DNA from: Waterburya agarophytonicola KI4
GTDB taxonomy: Bacteria; Cyanobacteriota; Cyanobacteriia; Cyanobacteriales; Xenococcaceae
NCBI RefSeq assembly: GCF_020640915.1
Contig: NZ_JADWDC010000021.1
Location: 1 to 64,000 of the forward strand
Direction of reading: 5' to 3'
DNA length: 64,000 bases
The notes under the pieces were generated by a model, which saw nothing but the letters and a program-made list of their open reading frames with translations, searched no databases and was not told the origin of the DNA. Both the position numbers and the translations under genes were made by a program. Below, piece after piece: positions 62,594-64,000 of the stretch. How positions within the stretch are numbered: the stretch's first letter is position 1; each line of letters opens with the position of its first letter.

Positions 62594-62962
62594 AATCCTT
62601 CAAATGTTAAGTATCATTACGTCTTTACTATCTTAAACTGATTTGTTAATTAATTAGGGGATCTAAAATAGATTTCCTCTTTAATCACAAAGCACTCTAA
62701 ATGTATTGCGATAACTAATAAATGCGATCGAGTAAATAGGAAACGGATATCTCAAGATTTTCATTGTCAACTATTAACTATTACTTTGTTAGTTTTCCCG
62801 ATCTATTTGGGAACTCTTAAAGATAAGACTAAGGAAGTTCTCGTATTTCAGAGTCAATAAACCCTTGGTTGCTAAGTTTGCCAGAGAACGAGTGGTTGAT
62901 ACAACTACTAGCCTGAAAACACAGCTTCTTTAATAAGTTAACTTATATCGAACTTACATAAA
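62594..62962. other. intergenic region, divergent promoters
   Basis: These 369 bp between the divergent grxC and coiled-coil genes are AT-rich and hold no convincing gene. Two AACTATT heptamers occur at about 62771-62784. No terminator-like hairpin or clear promoter was assigned. Confidence 0.5.
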
Positions 62963-64000
62963 ATGGAATCAGCAAAAGTTGTTAATAAAATCCTGCTAAG
63001 TTACCTTGCTTTGGGTGCAACCTTTGGTATTGGAATACTAGTAAAAGATAATAATGTTCAAAAAGCTTTAATGGGGACAGGTGCAGCTGCATCTATGGCT
63101 TGTGTAGCTGGAACTCTAGTTAATAAGAGTAAAAAAAACTCTGACAACAACGACAATAATAATTTATTAGATAGTCAAGTCCCAGAACTTCGCAGTCAAG
63201 AAGCACAATTACAACAGTCTTGTGATGAGAAAGTTGCCAAAATACAAGCAATAGAAACTGATATAAATTCACTTCAAAACGAGCAAAATCAGTTAGTTAC
63301 TTTGATTTCTGACCTAAGCGATCGCAAGGAACAGTTGGAAACTGAATCTCAAAATTGGCATCAACAAATTCAATCCAAACAACAAGAGTTAGACGCAATA
63401 AATAGTCAACTCACAGCAACTGAAAAGCAAAAAGAAGCACTAAATAGTGAAGTTCATACGCTGGAAAATTACAAACAAAATCTACACCAAGAAGTAGAAC
63501 AGCTATCTTTCAAACAAGAACAATTAGAACAAGTTATATCACCTATTGAAGAAAGTATAACTAATTCTGACTTTGAAGTAACACCTCACTTCAACGATAC
63601 AATTCAGCCAGAATCAGAAATAGAAGTCAAGCAGCTAGTTAATTCTTTAGATGAATCCGAATTAAAAGCATTTGATAGTGAATTAGAAACTGGTAAAAAA
63701 TTTGATGAATCTGAAGAAAATTTAGAATCAGATGTCAATCCATTTATCAAAAATACTTCTGAAGAATTAAAAAATAGTAATAAAAATGATTCGGGTTCAG
63801 AGCTAGAATTAGTCGACAAGTTGATTGGCTCTTTTAGCGAATCAGAATTAGAATTATTCGATCTTGAAAAAGCTGAAGAACTCGAACATAAAGAAGAAAT
63901 AGATAGTATTGTTAATACTATTGAAGAATCTCCTGCTGAAGAAGAATCTGAAGACTTGATGGGTGAATTTATCTCTGAAAGCGAACCCTCTCAAGAGTTT
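62963..64000 (+). CDS. membrane-anchored coiled-coil protein, 3' end missing
   Basis: An ATG at 62963 opens a frame without stop for 346 codons to the window edge. Two adjacent hydrophobic segments (about 10-28, ILLSYLALGATFGIGILVK, and 36-52) form a membrane hairpin. They are followed by a long coiled coil (about 75-195) rich in Gln/Glu/Leu with the KQQELDAINSQL type of heptads, and then a strongly acidic Ser/Glu-rich tail. The motif D/SESELxxFDxE appears twice (about 229 and 292). Function is unknown; the topology suggests a scaffold with a cytoplasmic coil. It is truncated by the window, so length is unknown. Confidence 0.75.
   Translation, partial: MESAKVVNKILLSYLALGATFGIGILVKDNNVQKALMGTGAAASMACVAGTLVNKSKKNSDNNDNNNLLDSQVPELRSQEAQLQQSCDEKVAKIQAIETDINSLQNEQNQLVTLISDLSDRKEQLETESQNWHQQIQSKQQELDAINSQLTATEKQKEALNSEVHTLENYKQNLHQEVEQLSFKQEQLEQVISPIEESITNSDFEVTPHFNDTIQPESEIEVKQLVNSLDESELKAFDSELETGKKFDESEENLESDVNPFIKNTSEELKNSNKNDSGSELELVDKLIGSFSESELELFDLEKAEELEHKEEIDSIVNTIEESPAEEESEDLMGEFISESEPSQEF

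Noticed and set aside
1-64000. CRISPR arrays, tRNA or rRNA genes
   Set aside because: No series of regularly spaced identical repeats and no cloverleaf or rRNA sequence was recognised in any gap; the tandem 7- and 8-bp repeats are too short and unspaced to be CRISPR.

Overview
The window is chromosomal DNA from a cyanobacterium. The octamer GCGATCGC (HIP1) occurs throughout, base composition is AT-rich, and many genes belong to families largely confined to cyanobacteria: SipA-like, DUF3288, DUF3326, DUF2499/DUF3593, a SufE-like protein, a Zur-like Fur regulator and a cyanobacterial pilMNOQ cluster. I cannot name the species. No rRNA, tRNA or CRISPR array is visible.

Layout. 1-1255 is a graveyard of three insertion-sequence remnants (ISAs1-, IS630- and IS1-type). 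1354-3625 holds a divergent pair, a PLP-dependent lyase and a delta-9-type fatty-acid desaturase. 3700-12300 is a minus-strand signalling array: two large hybrid histidine kinases, a CheY-like regulator, an H-box/receiver/PP2C phosphatase fusion, an anti-sigma-type ATPase and a STAS protein. This looks like phosphorelay input feeding a partner switch. 12423-23607 carries metabolic and housekeeping genes (glpD, a DnaJ-like chaperone, glgC, sufE, a Zur-like regulator with an odd insertion, a secreted NIDO/DUF5648 protein, a sugar-binding lipoprotein). 24109-29399 is the type IV pilus assembly operon pilM-N-O-Q. 29695-37961 carries HU, a CobC/CobD-like aminotransferase, a HAD hydrolase, hisS, an orphan TpsB/FhaC-type outer-membrane transporter, small cyanobacterial proteins, an alpha/beta hydrolase and aroE. 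38478-51187 has a CARDB-repeat protein, two exported proteins, tldD, an M48 protease, DUF3326, a CPBP protease, an AllA-like protein and an ABC transporter pair. 51255-55673 is a striking redox pair: an FHA/ferredoxin-reductase/2Fe-2S fusion next to a polytopic Fe-S membrane protein. 55913-62593 has anmK, a Ser/Thr kinase, sipA, prfB with its programmed frameshift, and the glutathione genes gshB and grxC. A membrane-anchored coiled-coil gene runs off the right edge.

The best candidates for something little described are the FHA-gated redox pair, the H-box/REC/PP2C partner-switch array, and small mobile repeats caught inside genes: a 47-bp footprint in IS1, a 45-bp in-frame insertion that splits a zinc-site CxxC in the Fur-family gene, and octamer repeats inside the cobC-like gene. 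Several 3' ends carry hairpins built from pairs of HIP1 sites.
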